A stretch of 64,000 bases of DNA from Trichopria drosophilae (lineage: Eukaryota > Arthropoda > Insecta > Hymenoptera > Diapriidae), in contig CM059582.1 of assembly GCA_030407085.1 (NCBI GenBank), forward strand, positions 84,723,501 to 84,787,500, written 5' to 3'. Under the pieces are notes generated by a model, which worked only from the letters and a program-made list of their open reading frames with translations, made no database searches and had not been told where the DNA came from. The position numbers were made by a program, and so were the translations under genes. Shown here piece by piece: positions 35,217-44,913 of the stretch (position 1 is the first letter of the stretch; every line of letters starts with the position of its first letter).

Positions 35217-36875
35217 TTATAGTTTCGGCGATCGTCTTGTAAAATAAATCTTAATTAAAGAGTTCCGGTCATCTTTCTTTCTTCTTTGTACACTAGTGTC
35301 TCCCAGGTACATTGACAAGACGGTGTCTATGCCGAAATTGCGTAGTCGGGTGAAAGCGCAATCGATGACTTGTCTATCAACATTTTCACAGCCCTCCAGG
35401 TCGAGGTGTGTTAGTTCACAACTGTTATTCAACAAACTGCATACCTCCGCAGTACCAACCCCAGGACAGTCGCGACACTCCAGTTCACGAAGACCATGTA
35501 GAGATTCCAGAAAGAAAGCCAAGATGTTAGGGCGGAGCAGAGACATCTTCAACCTCCTCAATCTCGTCAAGGCCCCCAATGGATCCAAGCCAAAGTCATC
35601 ACGAATGTTGGTACACCCAGTGATGTCAAGAGTCTGAATTTGGTCCAAATGTTGACCAATCTCCCAAATAAATGAGTCATCAACTACCGGGCAGAATCTT
35701 AATTCAAGAAGCACCAAATTTTTACACTTTCGTGGGAAATCCAATACTTCTTGACCAACATGAACGAGAGGAAGCTCAAAGAAATTGACATCATGATTTT
35801 CATGTTGTTCATCTATATTATTTGGCTCATTCAAGATATCACCTATTCCTATTCCTTGAAGAATGAGAGATGTTAGCTTGTCTGAACCATGATTATTGGC
35901 TAAAGCGGATAGAATTGATAAACCTTGAATTTGACGACCCCGGATCAAAGTTAGATGCTCTAAATCCGTTTGTCGATTAATCAAATATATTAGATTTTCT
36001 GTTTTTAACTTCTCACATCTCTCCATCTTCAAAGTTCGGAGACGAAGAACTGAATCTATGAAACATGTTCCAGTAATTTCAGTTCCGCTGAAGGTAAGAT
36101 CTCGAAGAGTCAAATTTTTATTAAAGACGCGTTTAAGATCTTTTTCTATAGGTCCAATGGTTTTCCCTAGCTGCAGACTTTGCAATTGTGTTGCAACTTC
36201 CGCCATCATCCGGATTGCCGTTGGCCTAACTTCTAATCCTATGAGATTTAAAGTTGTAAGATTGGGACATTTCCGCGATAAAACGTACGCAATTTGAGGT
36301 GGTAATTCACGTTTCAAATCAATTTCTCCAAGATAATCCCCTCCTCCATGGACAGCCCAATAGAGAAGACCCACCGATATAGGAGACTGATCCCATTCTT
36401 CATTCCATAACCATGAAGAACTATCAGAGAGGTTTCGAAGGCCTCTGAATGCGTCATAGACTCCATCTCTCCACAATCTGGACATGGTAGCTAAACGAGA
36501 ACGATCAAGTAAAGGCAAGAAAGACCCAATCCTAGAAGTTATTTCAATAGGCATTAAGTTGGCTAAACCACCGGTCTCTTCCCTTTGTTGATCATTCTGT
36601 TCTCGATGTTCTGGAGCACCACGTGCATGCCAAGGATCAGCACGTAAGAGGCGAAGTTTTCGACCATGAAGGGTGTATTCATGCTGTTTACTTTTCTCCA
36701 AACACAAAGTAGCTTGTTCTGGATTAGCAAAGGTTATAAATCCAAGTAAACCAGTAGGACGCGTCACAACCACGGCATGCTTAACACCGTCCAGTCGGAA
36801 CAATCGTTTTAATTGCCATCCCTTAGATCTTGGGGAGAGTCTTGTGACAACAAGTCTATCTACGGCTCCTTTCAT
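35217..36875 (-). CDS. RRM-like/F-box/leucine-rich-repeat protein carried by the gypsy element
   Basis: 552 codons from the first ATG (MKGAVDRLVV); reading is open upstream without an ATG. Residues 5-80 look like an RRM (RNP2-like LVVTRL at 8-13, RNP1-like TGLLGFITF at 41-49). Residues 104-145 are an F-box (LMPIEITSRIGSFLPLLDRS, then RLW). About ten leucine-rich repeats follow from 190 to 530, several of the F-box/LRR type (LDITGCTNI, LDLEGCENV). F-box proteins bind Skp1 and bring substrates to the SCF ubiquitin ligase; here the LRRs would be the substrate side and the RRM could contact RNA or protein. No signal peptide or transmembrane segment is seen, so it is not an envelope protein. It lies 130 bp after pol, in the same direction and inside both LTRs. 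There are no introns or breaks. Target and function are unknown. Confidence 0.85.
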   Translation of the reverse strand: MKGAVDRLVVTRLSPRSKGWQLKRLFRLDGVKHAVVVTRPTGLLGFITFANPEQATLCLEKSKQHEYTLHGRKLRLLRADPWHARGAPEHREQNDQQREETGGLANLMPIEITSRIGSFLPLLDRSRLATMSRLWRDGVYDAFRGLRNLSDSSSWLWNEEWDQSPISVGLLYWAVHGGGDYLGEIDLKRELPPQIAYVLSRKCPNLTTLNLIGLEVRPTAIRMMAEVATQLQSLQLGKTIGPIEKDLKRVFNKNLTLRDLTFSGTEITGTCFIDSVLRLRTLKMERCEKLKTENLIYLINRQTDLEHLTLIRGRQIQGLSILSALANNHGSDKLTSLILQGIGIGDILNEPNNIDEQHENHDVNFFELPLVHVGQEVLDFPRKCKNLVLLELRFCPVVDDSFIWEIGQHLDQIQTLDITGCTNIRDDFGLDPLGALTRLRRLKMSLLRPNILAFFLESLHGLRELECRDCPGVGTAEVCSLLNNSCELTHLDLEGCENVDRQVIDCAFTRLRNFGIDTVLSMYLGDTSVQRRKKDDRNSLIKIYFTRRSPKL

Positions 36876-36885
36876 GGTTGTTAAT

Positions 36886-36888
36886 GCT
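36886..36888 (-). promoter_or_regulatory. Candidate splice acceptor for the F-box mRNA
   Basis: On the minus strand TTTATTATATTAG ends at 36887, 11 bases before the ATG at 36875. With a donor at 43591 (GAGAAG then GTAACA) in the leader, it would give a spliced third-gene mRNA, as errantiviruses do for env. Confidence 0.4.
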
Positions 36889-37005
36889 AATATAATAAAT
36901 AATGTTACGCTCACATGATTTTATTACATAATAAATAATATCTTGAAGAATAATCCTGGAAAATTCCATAATATAATAATATAAAAGGATATTCTTCAAT
37001 CACTT

Positions 37006-40000
37006 TTAATTAATCAATTTCAATTTGTCTACGTGCTTGGTGAGTCTATTTCCTTTTTCATCCTCTATTACTATATTATTTTTGTTCAAGATCTCCACTA
37101 TTCTGTACTCTCCTTTGTATTTTGGAGAAAATTTACTTTGTTTAGGTTCAATTAAAATTTTTACCGAATCTCCAATTTTACCTTTAAACGGATTACTTTT
37201 CAAGTCATATTTTTCTTTAGAACGATGTTTAGCGTCAATCAGGTTCTTACCTGCAATTACTTGCATTTCTGTCATTCTATTGACTAAATCAAATAAATAA
37301 GTATTATAGGATTTTAATGAATCAGTTTCCGGAAAAGAACTAGGGCATCTTGCTATTTTTCCAAATATAAGTTCAAAAGGCGTGAAGTTAGTCGCTGCAT
37401 GAACTGATGTATTGTATGCGAACATAGCAAATGGTACCAATCTATCCCAGTCATTATAATCTCTTAAATAATGCGATATATATTCTGATAATACGATATG
37501 ACTGCGTTCTAGACTTCCATTTGTTTGAGGTCGATATCCGGAGGTATTAACTTGATGTATTTTGAATATTTTTGATACTTGATGTAATAACTTACTCATA
37601 AAACTAGGTCCTTTATCGGTCAAAATAACTTTAGGTGATCCATATTGTAAAATTAATTTTATTACTAAAGCATGAGCTATTGTCTCAGCTGTAATGTCTG
37701 GTATAGGTACTGCTATAGAGTATTTCGTTAAATTGTCTTGCATGGTCAAAATATGTCTATTTCCATTTGGCGTCACAGGTAAAGGGCCTACAGTATCTAA
37801 AGATATTTTTTCAAATGCGTCAATAGGAGTATCAGTTATAATCATGGGTTCCCTGACTCTAGTACGATTTACTTTCCGACTTTGACAACTTTTACAAACT
37901 CTAATATAGTTTTGAATATCGTTTCTTAAACCAGGCCAATAAAACCGTTGACGTATCCTTCGATATGTTTTTGTTACTCCTTTATGACCTCCAATCAAGC
38001 TGTCATGATTTTCAGAAATTATTTTTAATCTTAAATCTTCGGGTGGTACTTGAATGTTTCCTACACATACTATAATTTTAATTTTTGTTTCAAAAAATAT
38101 TTCTTGAATAGTCTTAAATAAAAATTTTTGTAAATCATTTTCTATAAAATCATTATTTTGAGATATTCTAAATCTAGTTATATCTAAATCTAATAATATT
38201 TTCCTTAAATTCAATAGAGCTATACGCAAATTTTCTTTTAAAGTATTGTCAAAATGTTTGTCCTTTATAACTACGCTAAAAATTTTATAATTTCCGTTAT
38301 TCGTTACTAAAACTTGTCCTATTTTTAGTTTATTGGTTTTAAAATTTTGGATATTTATTTTTCCTAAATCAGACAATAATCTACAGATCGGAGTTACTAT
38401 TTCACAATCGGCTGAAATAAAATGTACATAATTTGAATGTTCGTACGTAAGATTTTCTCTACAGAATTCCAAAGTGTAACTACTTTCTGTCATTGGATCT
38501 AACGTTTGGAGTTCTATCTCTGGGTGAACGCTTTCATTAATCTCTATAGTTCTAAACGGAGATTCTTTATTCGTTGAAATCAATTGTCTTGGTTTTACAG
38601 TTAAATTCGCGTTAGATACTAATCTTCCTCCCTTCTTCGAGTTTTGTCCAGAATCAACATTTTCAATTGGTGTTGATAATGCAATTGGCTTATCTCTAAC
38701 AAACGAAGGTGTTAATAATGTTGATTGAAAGATAGGTTGAGAAATAATAGTATCCTCTATTATTGTTGGTTGTAACCTTCGAGGAGAAATAACTAATTCC
38801 GTTTCCTCTGGTATATGCTGTAATATATCTTTATTATTACGTGATTGTTGGTTAAAAAATTCTTTTTCATTTTCACGTAATCCAAATTCTCTTGCATTTA
38901 ACTGTCTTTGTTGTTCTAATAAATCTTCTTCATTTTCAGGTATATGATCGTGTTCTCTTAAAGATTTCTCGAATTCTTCAAATGAATTTCTTAGTTTTTG
39001 TAAATCTATTCTTGATCTTTTATCTTCTTGAATTTTATTTTGTTGTTGAAATTCAATCTCATCTTCTGTATCAGAGTCAGAATTCTCAGATAATTCAATC
39101 ATAATCTCGTCTAGATTATCACTCGTTACTGCAGGATTTACATCCACAGCTTTAGAAGCTTGATTTACAGTAGGAGATTGTCTTTCAGAGACGGTTGGAA
39201 CATCTATAAAATCAAAATTCGTGTCTAAAGCAAGATGAGGAAAAACACTTTTGCTTTGACGAAATGCTGGTGGATCATCTTGTTCTAAAGGTGTTTCCTT
39301 TTCTGATTCTGTATCACTTGATGATATCTCGTCTTCTTTGGATGTTGATTGAAGTTTTCGATACGTAGATGAGGGTACTTGAAGTAGACCAGGTGTTGGT
39401 TGAATTTTTGAACGAGTTCGAGAAGCAATAGAACTTAAATTAAGATTGCTTTCAAGAGTTTTCTTCTTGTTTAACGAACCTGCTGGTCTTCCTACTTTTC
39501 CTTTATTTAAATTTCCTTCTGGTTGTGGTTTGGATACTAATTTACTTGTTGTAGGTTTTAAGTTCTTTTTAAGTGGAAATATTTGTTGCGACGACATATT
39601 CGTTTCATCGGAATCAATATTTTCTTCAAGAATCGGATTTCTAGACAGGGCGTCCGCGTTTTTATTTAGTCGACCCGGTTTATGGGCAAAATCGTATTCA
39701 TAATCGCGTAATTTTAATCTCCATCGAATAAGACGTTGTCCCGGATCTTTCACAGAGTCAATCCATTTTAATGGTTCGTGGTCACTAACTAATAAAAACT
39801 TACGTCCATATAAATAAGGTCTAAAATGATTTATAGCATATAATACTGCTAGACACTCCTTTTCTGTCGTAAAATAATTTTGTTCTGCATTTGTCAAATT
39901 TTTCGAATAATATGATATGGGTAAATCTTGTCCATCTATTTCTTGACTAAGAACAGCGCCAATCGCATAATTCGATGCATCCGTTGTCAATTTAAATATC

Positions 40001-41838
40001 TTGTCAAAATTTGGATATTGTAAAACCGGTTCTTTACATAATATTTCGCGCAATGCACAAAAGCTATCTTCTTGATTCTTTTCCCAACAAAAGTTTGTAC
40101 CTTTTTTTAATAATAGAGTTAAAGGTTTTGCTATATCTGCATAATCTTTTATAAAGCGACGATAATAACCTGATAACCCTAAAAATTCACGGATGTTACG
40201 TTGAGTTTTCGGACGAGGAAAATTCTTAACTGCTTCTACAGTTTTTGGATTAGGCCTCAAACCATTTCGTCCTATTATATGACCTAGGTATGCAACTTCA
40301 GGTTTTAAAAAAGCACATTTATCTGTCTGTAAGGAAAGATTTGCTTCATTTAATCTTTTAAATACTCTTCTTATTCTTTCCCCATGTTCTTTTAAGTCTT
40401 TTGCGAAAACTACAATATCGTCCATATAAACGAAAGTTTCAAATCCGGTTAAACCTCTAAGCACATTATCCATAAGTCGCTGAAATGTAGCTGGAGCATT
40501 TTTCAATCCTTCGGGCATTCGAACATATTCATAATGGCCATTCGGTGTGGAGAAGGCAGTTTTAGCCCGGTCTTCAGGATTCATCTTAATTTGCTGAAAA
40601 CCTGAATTCAGATCTAACACCGAAAAATATACAGCCTCTCCTAACTGATCTAAAATATCCGTAATATTTGGTAAAGGATAAGCATCACTTATTGTTTTCT
40701 CATTTAATTTCCTAAAATCTATAACTATTCTCCACCGTGGATTTCCTTGACTATCGGGTTTTTTAGGTACTATCCAAAGGGGAGAATTATAAGGCGATGA
40801 GGATTGTACTATTGCTTTGTTTTTTAATTTTAATTTAATTTGACGTTCTATCTCTTCTTTATGTACCTGTGGATATCTATATTGTTTTGCATTTATGGGC
40901 ACATCATCTGTCAAAGGTATAGAATGCTGTATTTTAGAGGTAGCAGGTAATATATCACCCGGTAATGCAAACAAATGAGGGAATTCTTCAATTAAATTAA
41001 AAATGTGTTCCTTTTCTTCATCATTTAGAGAATCTAACTTTAAATTGTTAATTATTTTACCAATTCTTTCATTTAAAAATTGCAACTTACTACTATTGTT
41101 TATTTTTTTAAAAGTTCCGTATTCCATATTTTTAATCGAAGTAAACGGAATTAATTCTTGAGGAGGGATTTCTACTTCAATATCCTTATCTAATGTATTT
41201 ATAGCGAATAGCTTACAACTATTATTGTCATCAAGACAAACTACCGCTTCACCAATATATATACCCTCGATAGTTGGAATTCTTTTTAAATATCCTTCTC
41301 CTAATTCCGGATTAACTACGTCCAATTGAATTAAATGTCTCATCCTAGCTTTTAATATATACGTGCGCGCTCTAGATGAATCTTCATTTCCTAATTTGCA
41401 TTTCTTTTCATATATAAAATTTTTCGGACTTATGGGTTCACTTGCTATTATTAACGCTTTATGGAAAAATGAAATATTTGCTTGCTCATTTTGTAAATAG
41501 TCATAGCCTAAAATACCGTCACAATCTAATGGAAATGATCTTGGGACTATATAAAATTTATGAACACTATGAGAAAATAACGTCATTTTTATAGAACCTA
41601 ACGTCTTTACAGTCTCTGATGTAATTCCTGATATATGTATAATATCATTTGTATCAACAAAATCTTCTGGATCCAAACAACTAATTTTTATAATGGAAAT
41701 TTCAGCGCCTGTATCTACTAAAAATTGTCCATTACCCAATTTTAATTGTTCACTATTGACATTAATTCGTAAATTCGTTTTTCTAAAATTTATGATCTGG
41801 ATGGACTTTGTTGATCCACAAATTTCACTTTTATGGAA
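37006..41838 (-). CDS. pol: Gypsy Pol: protease, RT, RNase H, macro-like domain, integrase
   Basis: Open from at least 41838, inside the end of gag, to the TAA at 37006. There is no ATG at the start, and its frame is -1 relative to gag, so expression by -1 ribosomal frameshifting is likely. Numbering from 41739: protease D9-T10-G11; RT with D376 and YMDD at 438-441; RNase H D587, E626/E628, D653. A disordered linker at about 700-1085 has an AT-hook-like KVGRPAGSLNKKK and acidic Ser-rich runs. A macro-domain-like segment lies at about 1104-1228. The integrase has an HHCC finger (H1245, H1252, C1282, C1285) and D1315, D1375, E1411 with 35 residues between the last two. All catalytic residues are present. 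Confidence 0.93.
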   Translation of the reverse strand, partial: FHKSEICGSTKSIQIINFRKTNLRINVNSEQLKLGNGQFLVDTGAEISIIKISCLDPEDFVDTNDIIHISGITSETVKTLGSIKMTLFSHSVHKFYIVPRSFPLDCDGILGYDYLQNEQANISFFHKALIIASEPISPKNFIYEKKCKLGNEDSSRARTYILKARMRHLIQLDVVNPELGEGYLKRIPTIEGIYIGEAVVCLDDNNSCKLFAINTLDKDIEVEIPPQELIPFTSIKNMEYGTFKKINNSSKLQFLNERIGKIINNLKLDSLNDEEKEHIFNLIEEFPHLFALPGDILPATSKIQHSIPLTDDVPINAKQYRYPQVHKEEIERQIKLKLKNKAIVQSSSPYNSPLWIVPKKPDSQGNPRWRIVIDFRKLNEKTISDAYPLPNITDILDQLGEAVYFSVLDLNSGFQQIKMNPEDRAKTAFSTPNGHYEYVRMPEGLKNAPATFQRLMDNVLRGLTGFETFVYMDDIVVFAKDLKEHGERIRRVFKRLNEANLSLQTDKCAFLKPEVAYLGHIIGRNGLRPNPKTVEAVKNFPRPKTQRNIREFLGLSGYYRRFIKDYADIAKPLTLLLKKGTNFCWEKNQEDSFCALREILCKEPVLQYPNFDKIFKLTTDASNYAIGAVLSQEIDGQDLPISYYSKNLTNAEQNYFTTEKECLAVLYAINHFRPYLYGRKFLLVSDHEPLKWIDSVKDPGQRLIRWRLKLRDYEYDFAHKPGRLNKNADALSRNPILEENIDSDETNMSSQQIFPLKKNLKPTTSKLVSKPQPEGNLNKGKVGRPAGSLNKKKTLESNLNLSSIASRTRSKIQPTPGLLQVPSSTYRKLQSTSKEDEISSSDTESEKETPLEQDDPPAFRQSKSVFPHLALDTNFDFIDVPTVSERQSPTVNQASKAVDVNPAVTSDNLDEIMIELSENSDSDTEDEIEFQQQNKIQEDKRSRIDLQKLRNSFEEFEKSLREHDHIPENEEDLLEQQRQLNAREFGLRENEKEFFNQQSRNNKDILQHIPEETELVISPRRLQPTIIEDTIISQPIFQSTLLTPSFVRDKPIALSTPIENVDSGQNSKKGGRLVSNANLTVKPRQLISTNKESPFRTIEINESVHPEIELQTLDPMTESSYTLEFCRENLTYEHSNYVHFISADCEIVTPICRLLSDLGKINIQNFKTNKLKIGQVLVTNNGNYKIFSVVIKDKHFDNTLKENLRIALLNLRKILLDLDITRFRISQNNDFIENDLQKFLFKTIQEIFFETKIKIIVCVGNIQVPPEDLRLKIISENHDSLIGGHKGVTKTYRRIRQRFYWPGLRNDIQNYIRVCKSCQSRKVNRTRVREPMIITDTPIDAFEKISLDTVGPLPVTPNGNRHILTMQDNLTKYSIAVPIPDITAETIAHALVIKLILQYGSPKVILTDKGPSFMSKLLHQVSKIFKIHQVNTSGYRPQTNGSLERSHIVLSEYISHYLRDYNDWDRLVPFAMFAYNTSVHAATNFTPFELIFGKIARCPSSFPETDSLKSYNTYLFDLVNRMTEMQVIAGKNLIDAKHRSKEKYDLKSNPFKGKIGDSVKILIEPKQSKFSPKYKGEYRIVEILNKNNIVIEDEKGNRLTKHVDKLKLIN
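38056..38430 (-). other. Macro-domain-like segment in Pol (TARG1/OARD1 type)
   Basis: Pol residues about 1104-1228, between the linker and the integrase finger. HFISADCEIVTPICRLL matches the ADP-ribose-binding start of TARG1-like macro domains in spacing. GQVLVTNNGNYKIFSVVIK has the strand with the conserved Lys, followed by a KEN-L helix and a final strand IKIIVCV. The region of the catalytic Asp (usually CGLD) is degenerate here (NNDFIEND), so enzyme activity is doubtful while the fold or binding may remain. This assignment is by pattern only. Confidence 0.6.
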
Positions 41839-42977
41839 CGCGAATCTGGATTTTTCATCGGACTCGTCGTCGCGTCTATAGTTCGGCGAGCCGGATTCCA
41901 GTTTAAAGCATTAGATAGTTCTCTGTTTCGATTTGGTGAAGGTGATCTCGGGTACTTCACTACAGGAGCATTAGATCTATTGCGTGGGTAACTAGTATCA
42001 TTTCTTTCGGAATAATTAGCACTATTATGGGGATATAGTTGATTTGGCATCATTCCCATCGGCATTACATTTTGCTGGTAAGGTGAATAATATCCAAAGG
42101 GAATGGGTGGATAAAAATTTGGATAACAATACGGAGAATAAAAAGGTTGCATTGACATGTAATGACGATATTGATCATGCATGTCACTTCGATTAAAATG
42201 TCTGTATCTGTCAAAATTTTTATTTTCGTCATTTAAATTTGAACCTGGATTCTTCAATATAGAAAATTTTCCATTTTCCTTTTGTTCGTTACTTTCAATT
42301 GGAAAATTTTGAAAACTTGTTGATGGTAATTCAAAACTTTCATTGTCTAAATTTTGATGTTTAAAAATTTGTTTTTCGGGACGTTTGCGAGATTCTAACT
42401 TAATTGCTAATTTTACAGCTTCTTCCATATTCTTGGGATCACCTACTAAAACTAACCCAGATATATCATCAGGCAAACCTCTTAAAAACGAATCCAGAAC
42501 GCAGTCATTTAGAGGTTTTAACATTTCCTCTCCACTTGCTCCATAGGTGTCTTTTAAACATATGGTTGCACCAGACAATAAAACATTTAAACGATTATAA
42601 AAATCACTGACTGTCTCGTTTCTTTTCATAAATGCACTTTGAATCTGTTGAATGTAAAAGGGATAATCTTTACCAGGAGAGAATCTAGTTTTCAAGTGTT
42701 TTATAAGGTCATCAGTTTTCATAAAATTTTTACCATAAACGCTATCCCTAGCAGCACCTTGTAATTTGCTTAATACTGCTTTTACAAAAGATGATTCAAA
42801 ATCACTTGGAATATTTCCACAAGCAGTTTCTACATCTTGAATAAAGGTCTTAAGTGGGATATTCTTACCGTCATAATATGTTATCGACGTTAAAGCGTTT
42901 TGTAGGAGTAGGCATTCCGTCATGGATGCCATCATTTTATTTGTAATGTCCATACTTGAGGACGTTTGATCACCCAT
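41790..42977 (-). CDS. gag: Gypsy Gag
   Basis: 395 residues from an ATG at 42977 (MGDQTSSSMD) to a TAA at 41790. The first about 200 residues resemble the retrotransposon Gag capsid region (YYDGKNIPLKTFIQDVETAC, FYIQQIQSAF, SDFYNRLN). The C-terminal half is rich in Asn, Tyr, Pro, Ser and Arg (YSPYCYPNFYPPIPFGYYSP) and has no CCHC zinc knuckle, as in errantivirus-type Gag proteins. It would package the RNA in cytoplasmic particles. Pol overlaps its end by at least 49 bases. Confidence 0.9.
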   Translation of the reverse strand: MGDQTSSSMDITNKMMASMTECLLLQNALTSITYYDGKNIPLKTFIQDVETACGNIPSDFESSFVKAVLSKLQGAARDSVYGKNFMKTDDLIKHLKTRFSPGKDYPFYIQQIQSAFMKRNETVSDFYNRLNVLLSGATICLKDTYGASGEEMLKPLNDCVLDSFLRGLPDDISGLVLVGDPKNMEEAVKLAIKLESRKRPEKQIFKHQNLDNESFELPSTSFQNFPIESNEQKENGKFSILKNPGSNLNDENKNFDRYRHFNRSDMHDQYRHYMSMQPFYSPYCYPNFYPPIPFGYYSPYQQNVMPMGMMPNQLYPHNSANYSERNDTSYPRNRSNAPVVKYPRSPSPNRNRELSNALNWNPARRTIDATTSPMKNPDSRSIKVKFVDQQSPSRS

Positions 42978-43899
42978 TTTATTTTCAGAAATAAAAAAAA
43001 AATTAAAATATATATAAAAAAAATAATTTAAATAATTTAATAAATTTTCAATTCAAATAAAATAAAATAAAATTTTAAAAACGCAACGGCTTGAAATAAT
43101 ATTCGCCACGTTGCCAAAAATTTCCGTTTAATAAATATTCAAAACAACACACACAATATTCAAATAAAATAAAATAAAAGTTTAAATTTAATAATAATTG
43201 TTTTATTTTATTAATTCGAAAATAAACTAGTAAAATAAAATTAAAAATAAAAACAAAAACTAAAAATTATTCTTAAATAAAAATAAAATAATACAAAAGA
43301 AATAATTATTAAATTCAAAAATATAAATTATCAAAAAAAAATGAAAGTCAATAAATTAAAATAAATTCACGTTTCCGGTTTGTTAACTATCACATTCAAA
43401 TTATTTTCCAGTCACTATTACAATTAGTCACTTCTTAAAATTAATTTAAAACAAACTGTCATTTCAAATAATTTACATTTACGATACAACACAATGGACA
43501 TATTCAATTTCACAAATATACATAATAATTTAACACAAATAATTAAAATTTCAAATAAATATAATGTAATTAAAAATAAATTTTTGTTACCTTCTCGATG
43601 AATAAAAATATATATTTCTCCTTTATCTATTTGAAATAAATAGTCACCATGAGCACATGTTAACGCATAACGGCCAACAACTGCCACATAGAATTTATGT
43701 CCTTGATCTTTTCCGGACACTTCTCACAAAAATTTAAAACAAAAATGGGAAGTTTTATTCCTTTTAATAAAATATATTTTCCTAAAGGAGTCAAATTTTC
43801 AGACTTCAGATATTTTATTCTAAACAGTGAAGATCTGAAACAAAACTAATCAAATTAATTCACTTATTCCAATTCCAAATTTTTGCAACGGAACAAGTA
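42978..43899 (-). other. 5' leader of the gypsy element
   Basis: Very AT-rich. Contains a candidate splice donor at 43591/43590 (minus strand GAGAAG then GTAACA). A reading frame around 43424-43720 has no ATG start and is interrupted upstream by TGA, so I do not call it a gene. Packaging signals should lie here but cannot be identified by eye. Confidence 0.5.
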
Positions 43900-43916
43900 T
43901 CCTGGCAGGATCGCCA
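43900..43916 (-). promoter_or_regulatory. Primer binding site, probably tRNA-Arg
   Basis: On the minus strand TGGCGATCCTGCCAGGA starts 7 bases after the 5' LTR. Its complement ends in CCA and fits the 3' end of an insect tRNA-Arg of the type ending TCCTGGCAGGATCG. The tRNA identity is from memory and should be confirmed. Confidence 0.7.
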
Positions 43917-43923
43917 AATTTTC

Positions 43924-44913
43924 TGTTACGATAGTAACGGAATTTATTTTATGGTCCGGGATACCTTCACTATTCCTATACAGGAATTCGCAAAAAAAAA
44001 TAGAAATGAAATGATACCTGAGTCTATCTAAATATCTGGACGACACAACACTAAAAAAAACTCACCACACACGTTCGAATTTATTTATTATTATTTATTT
44101 AACTAAAACAATTATCGCGAAATATTTCTTACCTCGATAATCTATTAGCACTTTAATTTAATAGCTAAATTACACAAACTATGTCGCTTGCTATTTCTGG
44201 ATGTAGTCAGGTCCGACTCTAGAAATTAACTGCTTGACAGTTGACACATTCAACTTTTCGTCAAGTCAGAATATCATCCTTGCACACTTACAAAGTACAT
44301 ACACACGATAAATAATATAATACATAAACAGATATACCGAAGACTCACGCATTTACACACACAAATACGACCTACAACCTATACAATGATACATACATAT
44401 TATGTTACACAATTACATAAATTTATTTTATTTGTATAACTAATTACTAATTATTAATATTATTATATTGGAATGGAATAAATCCAAAATACTATTTAGT
44501 ATTAAAAATCCCAATATAATAATATGTTCTTTTTAATTAAAATATAAAATTAGAAATTGTCGATTTAATAATTGTATGAAAATTATAATAGTCACTGAAA
44601 AGAAATAGTCTATTTCTTGGAATCGCATTAGGCCGGTGAGCGTATGCATGTGTCGCGCGTAGTTGTGATCCGGTTCATTTGTATTAGAGAATACTTATTT
44701 CTATTTCGTTCTCAAATAGAAATTCTATTACTATTTAATTATTTTAAATTTTATAAAACTATAATCCCTTTTTACATTGCATTAGAACGGAATAATCCAC
44801 AATACCGTTCAGTATTAATTTGTCTAATGCAATGAAATTAGATATATTATAATAAATGAAAATGAAATAAAATATTTATATAATAAAATTTAAAAATTAT
44901 ACGGATCATAACA
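43924..44913 (-). repeat. 5' LTR of the gypsy element (990 bp)
   Basis: Same length and, by eye, the same sequence as 33696-34685. Ends with TG...CA and is followed by the ATGT duplication at 44914-44917. Promoter and polyadenylation signals of the element must lie within; I cannot place them. Confidence 0.95.

Larger units (their letters stand above)
33696..44913 (-). mobile_element. Complete Ty3/gypsy LTR element carrying an F-box/LRR gene
   Basis: 11,218 bp. Order on the minus strand: 5' LTR (44913-43924), PBS, leader, gag, pol (protease, RT, RNase H, long linker with macro-like domain, integrase), an RRM-like/F-box/LRR gene in place of env, PPT, 3' LTR (34685-33696). The LTRs have the same length and look identical, the termini are TG...CA, and all three genes are open. 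The overlapping gag/pol frames and the spliceable third gene recall insect errantiviruses, but no env-like protein is present. This copy is young and may be competent. Confidence 0.95.

Noticed and set aside
35217..36875. Third gypsy gene as an envelope protein
   Set aside because: No signal peptide, cleavage site or transmembrane helix; the F-box and leucine-rich repeats explain the sequence.
43424..43720. 98-codon frame in the gypsy leader, at first a possible extra gene or N-terminal exon of the F-box protein
   Set aside because: It begins at GTG with a TGA two codons upstream and has no ATG in frame, so the leader is treated as non-coding.
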